A stretch of 64,000 nt of DNA, taken from the NCBI GenBank assembly GCA_036927565.1, contig JAYESD010000005.1:91056301-91120300 (forward strand). Direction: 5' to 3'. The translations under genes were made by a program, and so were the position numbers. Source of the stretch: Tuctoria greenei. Taxonomy: Eukaryota > Streptophyta > Magnoliopsida > Poales > Poaceae. Shown here in pieces: positions 1 to 10,612 of the stretch. Within the stretch, counting starts at the first letter, position 1. Every line of letters begins with the position of its first letter. The notes below the pieces were generated by a model, which saw only the letters and a program-made list of their open reading frames with translations, was not told where the DNA came from and did not search any database.

Positions 1-960
1 CTCTGAACGTGGCAGAGCCGAAAGATCAATGGGAGCACAAGGGATAAAACCATATACAATCTGAAAAGGGAACAATTTAGTAGTAGAATGCAGCGAACGA
101 TTGTAATCATATTCAATATGAGGCAAACATTCTTCCTATAAATTGATGTTATATTTTAGAACAGCCCTAAGCATGGTAGATAAACTACGGTTCACTACTT
201 CGGTCTGTACATCAGTTTGAGGGTGACAAGTGGTAGAAAAGAGCAATTTTGTCCCCAACTTAGCCCATAAGGTTTTCCAAAAATAAATAAGAAATTTGAC
301 ATCTCTATCTGAAACAATAGTGTTTGGGACCCCATGCAAACGAACAACTTCTCGAAAGAACAAATCAACAATATGGGTAGCATCATCAGTTTTGTGACAT
401 GGTATGAAATGTGCCATTTTAGAAAATTTGTCCACAACAACAAAAACACTATCCCTCCCCTTCTTTGTTCTAGGCAATCCTAAAACAAAATCCATAGAAA
501 CATCCTCCTATGGAGCACTAGGAGCAGAGAGAGGCATGTATAAACCATGTGGATTAAGACGAGACTTAGCTTTTTGATAGGTGGTACAACGAGCAACAAA
601 CCGCTCCACATATCTTCTCATCTTTGGCCAAAAGAAATGGCTTTCTAGGATGTCTTCCGTCTTCTTGACACCAAAGTGTCCCATCAACCCTCCACCATGT
701 GTTTCCTGCAATATTAAGATACGCACAGAACCAGCTGGAATGCACAATTTGTTAGCTCGAAACACAAAACCATTAGTGAGAACAAACTTGTTCCATATTT
801 TTCCTTCTTTACATTACAGTAGCACATCTTTGAAATCAGCATCAAAAGAATATTGTTCTTTAATTGTTTCCAAGCCAAAAATCTTAAAATCAAGTTGGGA
901 CAACATATTATAACGGCGAGATAAGGCATCCGCATGATATTATCTTTTCCTTTCTTGTGT
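1..960 (-). pseudogene. Element A integrase (broken)
   Basis: Gypsy-type integrase, which joins retrotransposon cDNA to the target. The N-terminal zinc-finger region is near 765-508 and the catalytic core near 495-136. The core shows the three acidic residues: D in MDFVLGLP, D in VSDRDVKF and E in QTEVVNRS. In the zinc finger the last Cys of the family motif CTTCQK reads Tyr (CTTYQK, near 575), so the metal site is broken. A TAG replaces an expected Trp near 510, between finger and core. The frame is interrupted again near 135, after which the expected EECLPH stretch continues. The C-terminal domain is outside the window. Confidence 0.88.
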
Positions 961-1492
961 TTGATGACATAAGGAAAGGACTCAATGAATTCTACCCACT
1001 TAGCATGCCTACGGTTCAGATTAGTTTAACTCTTAATGTGCTTCAAAGATTCATGATCAGAATATAAAATAAATTCTTAGGGCCATAAATAATGTTGCCA
1101 TGTTTCCAAAGTTTGTACTAGTGCATATAATTCTTTATTGTAAGTGGAATAGTTCGGACAAGGCCGATTCAGTTTCTCACTAAAATAAGCAATAGGTTTC
1201 CCCTCTTGCAACAGGACACCTCCCAATCCAATACCACTAGCATCACACTCTAATTCAAAAGTCTTACTGAAATCTGGTAATTGGAGAAGGGGTGTATGAG
1301 TTAACCTATTCTCCAAAGTTTTAAATGCAGCCCCTTGCGCCTTGCCCCATGTGAATGGAGCACCCTTCTTTGTACGCTCATGCAGTGGGCCTGCTATGGT
1401 GTTGAAGTCCTTCACAAAACGACGATAGGATTCAGCAAGTCTGAGAAAACTTCATACTTGTGTGACCGTGGTAGGAGTCAGCCAGCTGTGTA
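961..1492 (-). pseudogene. Element A RNase H domain (broken)
   Basis: RNase H domain of a gypsy pol protein, which degrades RNA in the RNA-DNA hybrid. The longest open stretch is 1415-1077 and shows FELECDASGIGLGGVLLQEG followed by YFSEKLN and ELYALVQTLETWQHYLWP, the usual gypsy RNase H landmarks. Downstream, toward 960, remnants of the SDHESLKH and NRRHAKW blocks can be read in shifted frames. The link to the reverse transcriptase near 1420-1495 is frameshifted. It follows RT directly, as expected for gypsy pol. Confidence 0.82.
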
Positions 1493-2410
1493 TCACCTCC
1501 ACCTTGGCTTGATCGACTTCAATTCCCCATGGTCAACATAGCCAAGAAAAGAGACTATATCTGTACAAAAGGTGCACTTGTCAATGTTACTAAATAAGCG
1601 TGCCTCGAGTAAAGCATTGAAAAAAGCACAGAGATGATCAAGATGCTCTTCTAGAGATGTGCTATAGATCAAGATGTCATCAAAATATACTACCACAAAT
1701 CTTCTAATGAAAGCACGTAAAACCTCATTCATTAATCTCATGAAAGTACTAAGTGCATTAGTGAGATAAAAAGGCATGACTAACCACTCATACAAACGGA
1801 ACTTGGTTTTAAACATTGTTTTCCATTCATCACCTATCTTTATGCGAATTTGGTGGTATCAACTACGCAAGTCAATTTTAGAGAAAATCATCGAGCCACT
1901 AAGTTCATCAAGCATATCATCTAACCTAGGAATAGGATGACGATATCTAATGCTAATGTTATTAATTGCTCGACAATCTACACACATGCACCACGATCCA
2001 TCTTTCTTTGGGACCAAAAGAACAAGAATAGAGCAAGGACTAAGGGACTCACGCACATAACCTTTGTCTAGTAAATCCTGTACTTGTCGCTGAATCTCCT
2101 TAGTCTCCTCCGGGATGGTCCTGTATGGTGCTCGGTTTGGCAAAGAAGCCTCAGGGACGAGGTCAATCTGATGCTCAATCCCTCTCAATGGTGGCAGCCC
2201 GGCTGGTACCTCTTGTGGAAACACATCAGCGTATTCCTGCAAAAGGTTAGTGACAGCAGGGGGCAAAGCACATGGTATGTCGTGAAGTGAGAACAAAGCT
2301 TCTTTGCAAGCAAACACATAGCAAATTGCAGCATTATTTTTAAATTCAAACAAATCAGATTTAAAAGCAAGAAAACAAGCACTCTTCAATTTTATTTCAT
2401 TCTTCTTCAC
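1493..2410 (-). pseudogene. Element A reverse transcriptase (broken)
   Basis: Gypsy reverse transcriptase. Reading leftward from 2410 there is the linker LPPLRGIEHQIDLVP, the PYRTIPEETKEIQRQ block, VPKKDGSW, MCVDCRAINN and FSKIDLRS. A stop follows near 1858 and the domain resumes at 1816. The catalytic box reads YFDD at 1676-1687, so the metal-binding aspartates are present. Changes from the relatives in this window include FYLTNA for FGLTNA and a corrupted stretch after SFLGY near 1530. The domain is complete in length but split by the stop at about 1858. Confidence 0.88.
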
Positions 2411-4362
2411 ATGAGCAGATTAGGAATTGTTAGTCTTAGGTTGGACCTATTCCTTCGCAATATTTGAATTTTCATTTTGAGTACATTTCTTATTTTTCTC
2501 TTTACAAGCTCTAGCAATATCATCCTTCCAGATAGCATCGGGAGACATAGGTTGCAAAACAAGCTTCTTCTCATTATGCATGAAAGAGTATTGATTTGAT
2601 TTACCATGATGTAATGTATCTTTATCAAATTGCCAAGGTCGACCAAATAGCATAGAGCAAGCTTGCATAGGTACCACATCGCAATTAATGTTATCATGGT
2701 AGGAACCAATTGTAAATTCAACACGAACCAAACGTGTTACCTTAAGCTTACCACTGTCGTTGAGCCATTGGATGTAGTAGGGATGTAGATGTGGAAGTGT
2801 TGTCATCCGAAGCTTCTCTATCATGGCAGCACTTGCTAAATTGTTGCAGCTTCCTCTATCAATAATAATGTGAAACGATCGTTCCAAAACTACACACTTA
2901 GTTTGGAATAGATTGTGTCGCTGGTTCTGTTCACCTTTGATCAATTGGGCTCTCAAGACACGCCTCACAACAAGACTCTCATAGTGGTCAACATGATAAG
3001 CCCCAATGTGCTCTTCATCATCATTCGTCTTTCCTGCCTCTTGTGCAGCAAACATGGCATATGTTTCATCATCTAAATCACTAGCAGATGAGTACTCACC
3101 ATTTTCTTGTACAATCAGCACACACTTGCTTGGACAGTCCCTTCGTAGGTGCCTAAAACCCTTACACTGGAGGCATTGAATGTCTTTTGTTCTCCTAGTA
3201 GAAGCGATGGAAGAAGAAGTGTTGGCTGCAACTTGGGTGGATCCTTTTGTTGCCTCGATAGCACGTGAAGGTGCTGGTTTTGATGTAGTCCTGGGTAACC
3301 GATTGGAAGCATCGTCTGGAGAATCATGCTTAAGACCAGCAGCACTTGAACGGGACTGCCATGAGGTAGTTCGACTTGCAGAAATGTTAGTTCTTGTGTG
3401 TTGTACCTGCACTTCTCTTTCAGCCTTACAAGCAAGATGGAATAATCGAGTGACGTTAGTGTATTCCTTATAAGCCAATATGTTCTGAATTTCTCTTGTT
3501 AAACCACCCATAAACCTAGCCATTGCAGCCTTTTCATTTTCAACTAGGCCACATCACATCATGCCTATTTGGAGTTCTTGATAATATTCCTCAACATATT
3601 TGTTGCCTTGTCTAAGTTGTTGTAATTTATGCAACAGGTCACGAGCATGATAGGAAGGAACAAAACGAGGGCACATGATTCGTTTCAAGGCATTCCAAGT
3701 TCGTGGTACGATAGCTTGATTTTTAGTGTGATACTCATGCCACCAAACAGAACAAAGTCAGTAAATTCACTAGTAGCAGCTCTAACCTTTTTATCGTCAG
3801 GGAAATCATGGCATGCAAATTTTTGATCTACTGACAATTTCCAAGATAGATATGCATCTGGATCATATTTCCCATCAAAGGGTGGTATGGATAATTTAAT
3901 GCTGCGTAAGGAATTGTCATTGTCATGTACCTCATGTCGTAGAGCTCGACCACCCATACCATGATGGTCGCGACGTGGCTGCTGTCGATACCTGAAAGGT
4001 CCATCATCAAGCTCGGTATCCACTGAATACTCTGCCTCGTCATATCTTGCAGCGCTGCCAACGGAGTCACGGTTGTCATCAACACATCTTCGCCTCTCTT
4101 CGCGTCCAACCTGTTCCATCCTCTCCAATCGCTCAATGGTTGCTGCAAGAGAAGTGTTAATAGCCGCAACAGTGCTTTCTAATGTGGTCACCTTGGTGTT
4201 GGTGCAAATCTGCATTGAATCTAATTGACCAATGCGTTCAATGGTGACATGAATATCCTCGTTGAGGGCATCCGTGTGCAGCTTTACTTGGCATTCAAAA
4301 TGTTGAATGATCCCCCTCGTACATGGTGAATGTGGACATGTCTCATTCGCATTAGCTGACAT
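2411..4362 (-). pseudogene. Element A gag and protease (broken)
   Basis: Gag structural protein followed by aspartic protease. The likely start is the ATG at 4360-4362 (MSANANE), the same place and context as in B1-B3. The N-terminal part (to 3685) is rich in heptad-like sequence, a probable coiled coil, followed by an acidic-basic linker and the capsid block IPPFDGKYDPDAYLSW. A frameshift near 3750 and a TGA near 3552 (Arg in relatives) interrupt the capsid. From 3523 the frame is open to 2447 and contains a CCHC knuckle (CLQCKGFRHLRRDC, near 3130-3175) and a protease-like block with IIDRGSCNNL (near 2850). The relatives have IIDGGS there, so the active-site Gly reads Arg. Confidence 0.87.
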
Positions 4363-5189
4363 GGTTAGTAAAGAAAGAAAATACAACAGCAAGCAGATTA
4401 ATCCTAGCACTTGCTAAGAGGCGGTAGGACACAATCACTTCCTCACTAGTAAGAAATCAAGCTCTTACAAGTTCTTACCACGCGATGCAGGAGGCGCCGA
4501 CAAATAGCAAGAACAACAAACGGTGGCTGTCAACACAACCCTTTGGTGTTGTAGATGATTTTGTGGAGCTGTAGGTGGCTGCTAGAAATGAGTTGCACAA
4601 AGGAATAGCTAGTACCACATTCGTCACAGCAAGTTGAATAAACGTTCCATGATGGTACTGTGCTGGTCCTAGTCTAAACCGTGATAGAGACGCAAGCCGT
4701 TACTCCACGTGATGTTAATTTCCCGTAGTAGAAAAGTCTGGACAATACGAATGTTGTGTTTTAACAAAACATTCAAAACAACAAGTTGAACTCCGAAACT
4801 TCAAACAAATGTTGCACAAACTGTTTTTTTGTACTGAGAAACTTTTTTTCTAGCAATTTTAATTAGTGCGGCTTTTCTTTCTTTGCATGTGCCTTTTTCT
4901 TGCTGTTCCGTGTGGCTTTTCTTTTGCACTTGCCTTTTTCTCAACTTTAGGTCGGTAATGAAAATGGACTGAGAACAAAATGGCACAAACTCGAAACTCT
5001 AGCGTTGAAAAACTTAGGACCAGCAATTTGACACAAAAAGGCAACCGTGTATTCAACAAGTCGAGAGCTAAGTAGCCAAGCAAAAGGCTCAAAGTGTTTT
5101 TAGGATTTTTAGAGCGAACTTTTGTAGGCAAAAGTGGATTGTAGGTAAATGAAGAACAAGGAGAAGGAAATCTCTCATCGAGAACCCTC
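4363..5189 (-). other. Element A 5' leader
   Basis: Untranslated leader between primer-binding site and gag. It holds no convincing gene. Two diverged copies of a Lys-rich-reading motif (GCGGCTTTTCTTT... and GTGGCTTTTCTTTTGC... on the + strand, 4867-4945) correspond to the 57-bp repeat of the B leaders. The 24-bp minisatellite of the B copies is not visible here. Confidence 0.6.
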
Positions 5190-5201
5190 GCTCTGATACC
5201 A
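5190..5201 (-). other. Primer-binding site, tRNA-iMet type (element A)
   Basis: Read on the minus strand this is TGGTATCAGAGC, the standard plant primer-binding site complementary to the 3' end of initiator methionine tRNA. It lies two bases inside the 5' LTR edge at 5204, as expected. Confidence 0.95.
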
Positions 5202-5270
5202 CTTGATGGACCCAACAGGTACGAGGGATGCCCTATCTTTCGATGAGAGATGTTGTTGGTGAACGAATTT

Positions 5271-5445
5271 GGTGGAGGTCGATGTTGGCTGCCCGACTAC
5301 GTACCACAACCAGAATAGTGTGGCGCCTTGAGCGACAGTTACACTGTCTCCTGATAACTACGATTTGGGTAGAGGCCAACGTTGGCTACCTGACTACAAC
5401 AACCACAAGGGTGTTGTGCCTTAGCGATAGTTACATCGTCTCCTG
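5271..5445. repeat. Imperfect tandem duplication inside LTR A
   Basis: Two diverged units of about 80 bp, 5271-5353 and about 5366-5445. Each runs from a GGAGGTCGATGTTGGCT-like block through CGACTAC to a CCTT(G)AGCGA-AGTTAC-GTCTCCTG block. B LTRs have only one such block (GTTGGCGATCCGACTACAC ... CGCCTTAGCGATCGGTACAC), so the duplication is specific to A. Confidence 0.75.
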
Positions 5446-5471
5446 TTGTTGTTGTTGTTGTTGTTGTTGTT
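5444..5471. repeat. TGT trinucleotide microsatellite
   Basis: About nine uninterrupted TGT units in LTR A, immediately after the second unit of the tandem duplication. Confidence 0.95.
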
Positions 5472-5579
5472 CTGATTCAAGTAATCAGAAGGTCTCATCG
5501 ACACTTGCGCTACAAGGAAGTAGCAATGGCTAAACTTCCAGAAAACAAAACCCGAGTTTTTCATGTGGCTGCTAGTTGC

Positions 5580-5587
5580 TTATATAG
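5580..5587 (-). promoter_or_regulatory. TATA box of LTR A
   Basis: The minus strand reads CTATATAAGC here, a good plant TATA box in the middle of the LTR, where the U3/R boundary is expected. The transcription start is not directly visible. Confidence 0.6.
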
Positions 5588-6052
5588 AGGAGGAAGACTA
5601 GAACTAAGGATGGAGTCACGAGTCTTGTTCGGCCTTTTCTGGGCAGCTCAAGCGTCATCTGACTTTGATTCTTGATCCAATGGAAAGTAGACGATGAGAC
5701 CTTTCTAGCAAGTACTTATCTGCATTAAACAACCTTGGGAGTTGAAAGTTATGCCCCTTTTAAGCTAGTACTTGCTGCAGTTACGAGGACCCCTCGGGTG
5801 GAGCAGTCTTCATTACATTAATCCCTTCTATCCTCCTAGCTAGATCATTTCCCAAGCCACCTAATAATAACAAGATCATCACAAGGTTTTACTAGTTCTC
5901 CATTTGAAGGATAATTAGTTTGAACAACCAGGAATGAATTCACCTGATAATATAGTTCACGTGCACGAGCGCGTGTCATTGGACCTTGATTAGCTGCAAG
6001 TGGTGAATGGGCTGCTGTTGTGGTTGTATTAATGGTAGCGATGTCCTCATCA

Positions 6053-6853
6053 AAGATTATATGGGCACATGCTAAACTTCAACACTAGAAGTTAGCAAAA
6101 TTCTATCATACCATTCTACCACCAAAAAGATACTTCATCTCATGCATAATACTCTCTCAAAGTTATTTGAAAAGAGGAGAGGAAGACATGGCTACAAGAA
6201 AAAGAAAATGCATGCTCATGTACAAGAGCGTGAGAAAAAAAAAGAAAAAAAGAGAATAAGTAGCCATGTTTCATCCTCACAAAAAGAGAGTGCATACAAA
6301 GGAGTCATCTTCATATTCCCACTCCACAAATATTCCACCACACTTGCACAAATCTTGATTAAAAGTATGATTTGTTTTCTCCTAAGGCTTACTATTTTAA
6401 CTTAGCAATATATGTGTTGCAAATATGCCTACTCTTGATCCCTACCAAGCTCCACATACAAGCTTTATATAGATGTAGGACAAGAAAGACATTGCTTTGG
6501 TGAGGATGCAAGTATCGCTTCTCACATAGGAGTGATTGAGTGCATCATTTGAGGAACTTAAATCCAAACATCATTTGAAATTCTTCGGAAATTTGAGTGC
6601 AACTTAAACATTAGGTGATGCATGCTCATTTTGCTATTCTGTACTTCAACCACCCAAGAAAAGGATGAAACATAAGCCCCATAAAGGCTAAGAAAAACGG
6701 TGAGGTACCATAGCCAATTTATTCAATGCAAGGTAGAATACTTTGTTTTGCACTTGGTACTTTTGCAAAATAGAGCATTGTAGCAACTCCTGATCAACAA
6801 CCTAAGTCCTTATCTTTGCTTCGGGGTGAGCAAAGGGTAAGCTTTGGGGAGTT
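6053..6853 (+). other. Element E 3' noncoding region and polypurine tract
   Basis: No coding sequence is recognised. The stretch holds purine-rich tracts near 6165-6260 and ends with a polypurine-type run (AAGCTTTGGGGAGTT) directly before the LTR start TGTTGACGG. The layout, including the GTAGCCATGTTTCATCCT-CA block near 6261, resembles the 3' noncoding regions of element C (near 21270) and of D1. Confidence 0.7.
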
Positions 6854-8182
6854 TGTTGACGGTCGTTATATACCAATTTCGACCATCAATATAACTCAAT
6901 TTTGTGAAGGAATGAATATTTCTTACAAACATCATAGTTAGAAATAACCAAGTTCCACTTGTACATGGAGAAATTAGTGCATGGAGGTATTTTATAGAGA
7001 GTTGGAGTGAAACAAGGAGATGAATCCTAAAGAATACATTTCAACCAATCAGACGCCGACATGTAGCAGCACATGGATCAAATGACCCACTTACGGGAGA
7101 ACCAACCCTTCTCCATTTATAAATAGGACCCTCTACCCTCACTTCACACACACACCACTTGAATATTCATTCTATTGTATCCACTACTCTCCATAAGTTT
7201 AAAGGAGTTTAGGCTGTAGAGAGGAGAGCCTCTAGTCTATAGTCCAGGTTACGAAAGAGTAGAAGGATTCTCTCTCTTCCCAATTCCAAATTGGAAAGGT
7301 ATGACTCTCATATTCCTATTTGTATTTGTGACTTTGTTCTTAATAAAGATGTTATCTTTAGTCTTCTTCTATTCACATACTTGGATTAAGCGTTTCTTGT
7401 TTGATTGTGGATTCCATGTATGTGATAGGAATAGTCTTTATGATCGTGCCTTAATGTTATTACTACCATCATAAACACTATAAACCCCCACTATAGTCTA
7501 ATTAGTTATGATATGATCTGTCAATATGAATAACTTATGCTATGTCTCAACATTGGTTCAACGATGTTTAGGTGAGTCATTGCCTTAGGATGACTTGTGT
7601 CATGGCTCCTAAGGTATTCACTTAATATGCTAGCATAGTGGTAGGATAGTTAAGTAGTGTTGGATGTCTCATAGACCCATAGATTGAAAAGGTAGGTAGT
7701 AGGTGGTGACAGCCATATCTGTCCTTGCAATCCTCCACGTTCGACTATGCCACAGGCTCTTTACAGGAGTTGTCCTAGTATTTCTAGGGGTAAACCCGTG
7801 CCCGATGTGTTGAACAACTTAGCATAAGAATTCGCAATTGACATGTTCATTAGTAATTAACTTAGGCTATGTATATGTATACTAGAAGCATTGTAGGAAT
7901 AACTCCCTACTCTTAGCCTAATCCCTCTTGACCCATTTACCCCCCTTAAAATAGGATGCTCTTGTGTGTGTCACACTATCTCCACATATCTATTACCCAT
8001 CCTCACTAGAACTCTACTTAAACCAATCTACCCTCTTCATTTGATGATTGCTTTACTTCCATTTAGGCTTCCTTTGGGAAAATATAAATGACACCTTTGG
8101 GAATACTCTTTAAGGGGAAGTCCTACTTCGATAGTTTCCGTGCACTTGCAGATTTTTATCTGTGACGTAAGAAACATCAACA
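6854..8182 (+). repeat. Element E 3' LTR
   Basis: Runs from TGTTGACGGTCG to ACATCAACA. It matches the reverse complement of the D1 LTRs over its length, for example the GTGCCCGATGTGTTGAACAA block near 7800 and the GCAGATTTTTATCTGTGACG block near 8143. At 8183 the sequence switches to the last part of a C-type LTR, which has its own separate end at 8428. Confidence 0.85.
7118..7126 (+). promoter_or_regulatory. TATA box of LTR E
   Basis: TATAAATAG in a GC-richer context inside the E LTR. The equivalent site in the D1 LTRs reads TGTAAATAGG or AATAAATAGG on the minus strand. Confidence 0.65.
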
Positions 8183-8428
8183 TCTGTGCCCAATACAAGC
8201 TGCTATTGACCGACTTGCTTTGAATTAGAAACCCTTCTCTTGGGAAATCCACTCTATCCCTTGCCTACCACCAAGCTTTGTGTCCTTGGGTGAACTAGTT
8301 AGAAGATTAGCACAAATATTCCTTGGATTCGATACCCTTGGCCCTTGGGAATACTCTTTAAGGGGAAGTGCTACAACGGTTTCTATATGCGCTTGTGGTT
8401 GTCATCTGTGACGTACCAACCGTCAACA
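8183..8428 (+). repeat. Element C 5' LTR, last 246 bp
   Basis: Matches the final part of C's 3' LTR (about 51420-51652), including the TTTGAATTAGAAACCCTTCT and GGGAATACTCTTTAAG blocks, and ends CCGTCAACA. The front of this LTR was separated by the insertion of E and lies left of the window. Confidence 0.85.
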
Positions 8429-8436
8429 AGCATTTC

Positions 8437-8454
8437 TAGCATCGTTGCTGGGGA
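8437..8454 (+). other. Primer-binding site, tRNA-Asp type (element C)
   Basis: TAGCATCGTTGCTGGGGA lies nine bases after the LTR end. The complement of the plant tRNA-Asp 3' end is TGGCGCCGTTGCCGGGGA, so 14 of 18 bases match. All four mismatches are G-to-A or C-to-T, as expected from decay of methylated cytosines. Confidence 0.75.
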
Positions 8455-8539
8455 ACGGTTGTTGTTGATCTTTGAACCTTGTTCACCCTCATATCTATTT
8501 TTCACTTATCTTTATTTGTTGTCCTTTTCCATCCACACT

Positions 8540-9529
8540 ATGGAGCAACCCACCATTCTTTCTCTATCGGCTGCTCAGGGTGAGTTCCGTGAGCCTCCGC
8601 CATCAGCGGATCCCATTTGCTCAACTAGCTATGAACTCCACCCTGGCTTTAGAGCCATGGTTCGGGAGCAATCATTCTCAAGGTTGCATTGTGAGAATCC
8701 CTACCATCACCTGAGGGAGTTTGAGCAATTGTGGTCATGCCTTGTAATCAAGGGCATGACACAAGAAGCCCTTAAGTGGAAATTGTTTCCCTTTTCCCTC
8801 AAGAGAAGAGCGAAGTAGTGGTACACTCATACCGTTGGGAGTGCAAATGGAAAATGGAAAGAACTTTGAGATAATTTTTTCTTGCATTCTTTCCACTCTC
8901 CCAAGTTGCCTCTCTACGGAGGAAAATTCTCAACTTTCAGCAAGTTGAGAAGTAATCTATAGGTGCAGCTTGGGCTAGATTATCATTGCTAACAAAATCA
9001 GGCCCGGACTTTTCAATTCTCGAACATGTGTTATTACAACATTTTGTTTTGGGCTTGACAAAGATTCTTCCCTATACCTCGACATAACGGTTGGAGACTC
9101 TTTCCTCTATAAGACACCAAATGAAGGAAGGGAAATTCTAGAACGCATTCTTGAAAATACATCCTTCATCACTGGTCTTAATGAACCTGCTCAAGAGGAA
9201 GCCGAGTCGAGACATGAGGATTTCCCTATAGTCACCCCGGAACCCATACCATGTTCATCTCAAGTTGTGACTACGAAATCCTCACCCGAACCAAAGACAC
9301 CAAAGGAAGAAGAAATTCGACCTTCGGAGTATCCACTGTGCTTCGAGGAAGATCTTTTTGAAGATCTTGGGAATGCCTCGAAGTATTGTTATTGAAGCAA
9401 AACATCATTACATACCTCTCTCCTTGATCCGCCCAAAGGAAAATTCCTTCATGAAATGATTAAGAAGTTGACATCAATCATGAGTAGGGAATGGACGGTG
9501 GAGGTTGAGCTTTCACCTCAAATAATACA
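8540..9529 (+). pseudogene. Element C gag (broken)
   Basis: Retrotransposon capsid gene. It starts at the ATG at 8540 (MEQPTILSL) about 110 bases after the LTR. The retrotransposon-gag block is clear: ENPYHHLREFEQLWSCL, then GMTQEALKWKLFPFSL. A stop at 8816-8818 ends the open frame where RAKQWY is expected. Later parts of gag can be followed in shifted frames, such as VGSANGKWKEL near 8840 and an acidic Pro-rich segment near 9190-9330. B1 interrupts it at 9530, and some of gag after that point is missing or unrecognisable. Confidence 0.83.
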
Positions 9530-10391
9530 TTATAGGATCTTGGTCCCGATCTTTTCTCATAGGAGGGTTCAATTTGTGGAGGAGAAGACGTTGGCGATCC
9601 GACTACACCGTCCCCAAGGTGGTGCGCCTTAGCGATCGGTACACCGGCTCCGAAGTTGTATTGATCTTGCTGGCGCACAATCAACCTAACCACAAGGGCC
9701 TTTGTTCCCGCAAGCAATCAAAGAACACGCAAGAACATGAAGAACAAGTACTTATCTGTTGAATCAATCTAAAGTGTGGTTCTAGATACAAGTAGACGGG
9801 TGATCTAGTCGACACACGCGTGTACAAGGAAGCAGCAGAAGCTAACTTACGAATAAACAAAACCCACCAGCTAATGAGGGCGGTGACTACTATTTATTAT
9901 CTCCCTAGGGTCGTGATAAACCCTAATAATGAGTCCCTAATGGACTCCAAACGATACATGGGCCATGGGCCCAATTTTGGTGATGCAACACAATGGACAG
10001 AAAAGGTCTTGGTATTAAAATAACGATTGCGGCCGACTCTGAATAGATATGTACATGAGGCCATATCCGTTTGAAAGTAGACTTGATAATCTTTCCAGGA
10101 AGTACATGAACGCCCATATCGGAGTTGATATGAAAGTCGTGGTGGCCGTCACAAGTTGGTGCTGTTCTGCTGTCCAAATTCCGTCGCGCGAATTCCCTTC
10201 CCATTGGCTCCTCTCCATTGTTCCTAAGAAAAACAAGAAAGCACGTAGTTCCACGGTCTAGATAAGATGGACATAAGGCCAAGAACAAGTTCACCTCATA
10301 GTTTAGTTGACGTGCACGAGCGCAAGTGATCGGACCAGAAACTGGTAGCTGAGTTGGTGTGGATGTATCGAAGGTGTTGATGTCCTCATCA
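9530..10391 (-). repeat. Element B1 3' LTR
   Basis: 862 bp, from TTATAGGATC (G-to-T at base 2 of the usual TGATAGGATC) to GTCCTCATCA. The adjacent internal sequence TCCTCCCCTTCTTGC is a polypurine tract on the minus strand, so this is the 3' LTR. Confidence 0.93.
9890..9973 (-). promoter_or_regulatory. Promoter module in B1 3' LTR: TATA-like box, telo-box, site II
   Basis: Reading in element orientation (right to left): TGGGCCATGGGCCCA at 9959-9973 contains overlapping TGGGCC site II motifs on both strands. AAACCCTAA at about 9918-9926 is a telo-box, and AATAAATAG (complement of 9890-9898) is a TATA-like box. Site II motifs are known binding sites of TCP factors, and telo-boxes often accompany them in promoters of growth-related genes. 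That this module drives the LTR is inference. Confidence 0.55.
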
Positions 10392-10612
10392 TCCTCCCCT
10401 TCTTGCGTTTGAGTCATCTGCGACTCAAGCTCATCTTCTTCTCCCAAATATGGCTTCAAATCTGCAATGTTAAATGTGGGACTAACCCAAAAATCTGCAG
10501 GCAACTCGAGTTTATATGCATTATCATTAATCCTTTCTAACACTTTGAATGGACCATCAGCTTGAGGTAACAACTTAGAATTTTTCAAATTAGGAAACCT
10601 ATCCTTTCGCAA
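9923..10612 (-). pseudogene. Element B1 integrase C-terminal tail, running into the 3' LTR
   Basis: Open frame covering the end of integrase: RKDRFPNLKNSKLL, FKVLERINDNAYKLELP and SPTFNIADLKPYLGEEDE, then an acidic EGEDDEDINT stretch. It crosses the LTR edge at 10391 and continues to 9923 with ITCARARQLNYEVNLF. The equivalent frame of B2 stops at 42290, about 240 bases inside its LTR; the longer B1 frame results from a frameshift in the LTR part. Integrase ends encoded in the 3' LTR are known for CRM-type chromoviruses, which suggests (not proves) that this family is CRM-related. Confidence 0.75.

Larger units (their letters stand above)
1..6052 (-). mobile_element. Element A: Ty3/gypsy retrotransposon, 3' end outside window
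   Basis: A minus-strand gypsy element read from right to left: 5' LTR (5204-6052), initiator-Met primer-binding site, leader, gag-protease, reverse transcriptase, RNase H and integrase. The integrase C-terminus and 3' LTR lie left of base 1. It is a diverged relative of B1-B3: the proteins are collinear and similar throughout, but the LTR shares only its ends and scattered blocks with B LTRs. The right end (GTCCTCATCA at 6052) abuts the 3' noncoding part of element E, so A is inserted in E. All coding parts carry stops or frameshifts. The target duplication cannot be tested because the left end is missing. Confidence 0.9.
5204..6052 (-). repeat. Element A 5' LTR
   Basis: On the + strand the LTR runs from TGATGGACCC to GTCCTCATCA, giving the usual TG...CA ends. 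It is 849 bp, close to the 862-868 bp of the full B LTRs, and it ends with the same ten bases. It is flanked on the left by the primer-binding site, so it is the 5' LTR of a minus-strand element. The body is strongly diverged from B, with an internal imperfect duplication and a TGT microsatellite. Confidence 0.92.
6053..8182 (+). mobile_element. Element E: Athila-like retrotransposon, 3' end only
   Basis: The right-hand remainder of a plus-strand element: 3' noncoding sequence (6053-6853), polypurine tract and 3' LTR (6854-8182). The LTR is the same family as that of D1, in opposite orientation. It ends inside C's 5' LTR, so E is inserted there. Its 5' part, beyond the insertion of A, lies left of the window. 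Confidence 0.82.

Noticed and set aside
5190..5201. tRNA gene fragments at GCTCTGATACCA sites
   Set aside because: These are primer-binding sites beside LTR edges; no cloverleaf is present.
6854..8428. A single 1575-bp LTR shared by two tandem elements
   Set aside because: The sequence has two separate LTR ends. The first part matches D1 LTRs, the second matches C's 3' LTR, so it is E inserted in C rather than one LTR.
9531..10260. Plus-strand open frames in B LTRs (for example 9574-9762, 10049-10261 and equivalents)
   Set aside because: Antisense to the integrase tail or promoter region; they recur because the LTRs are copies, with no known domain.
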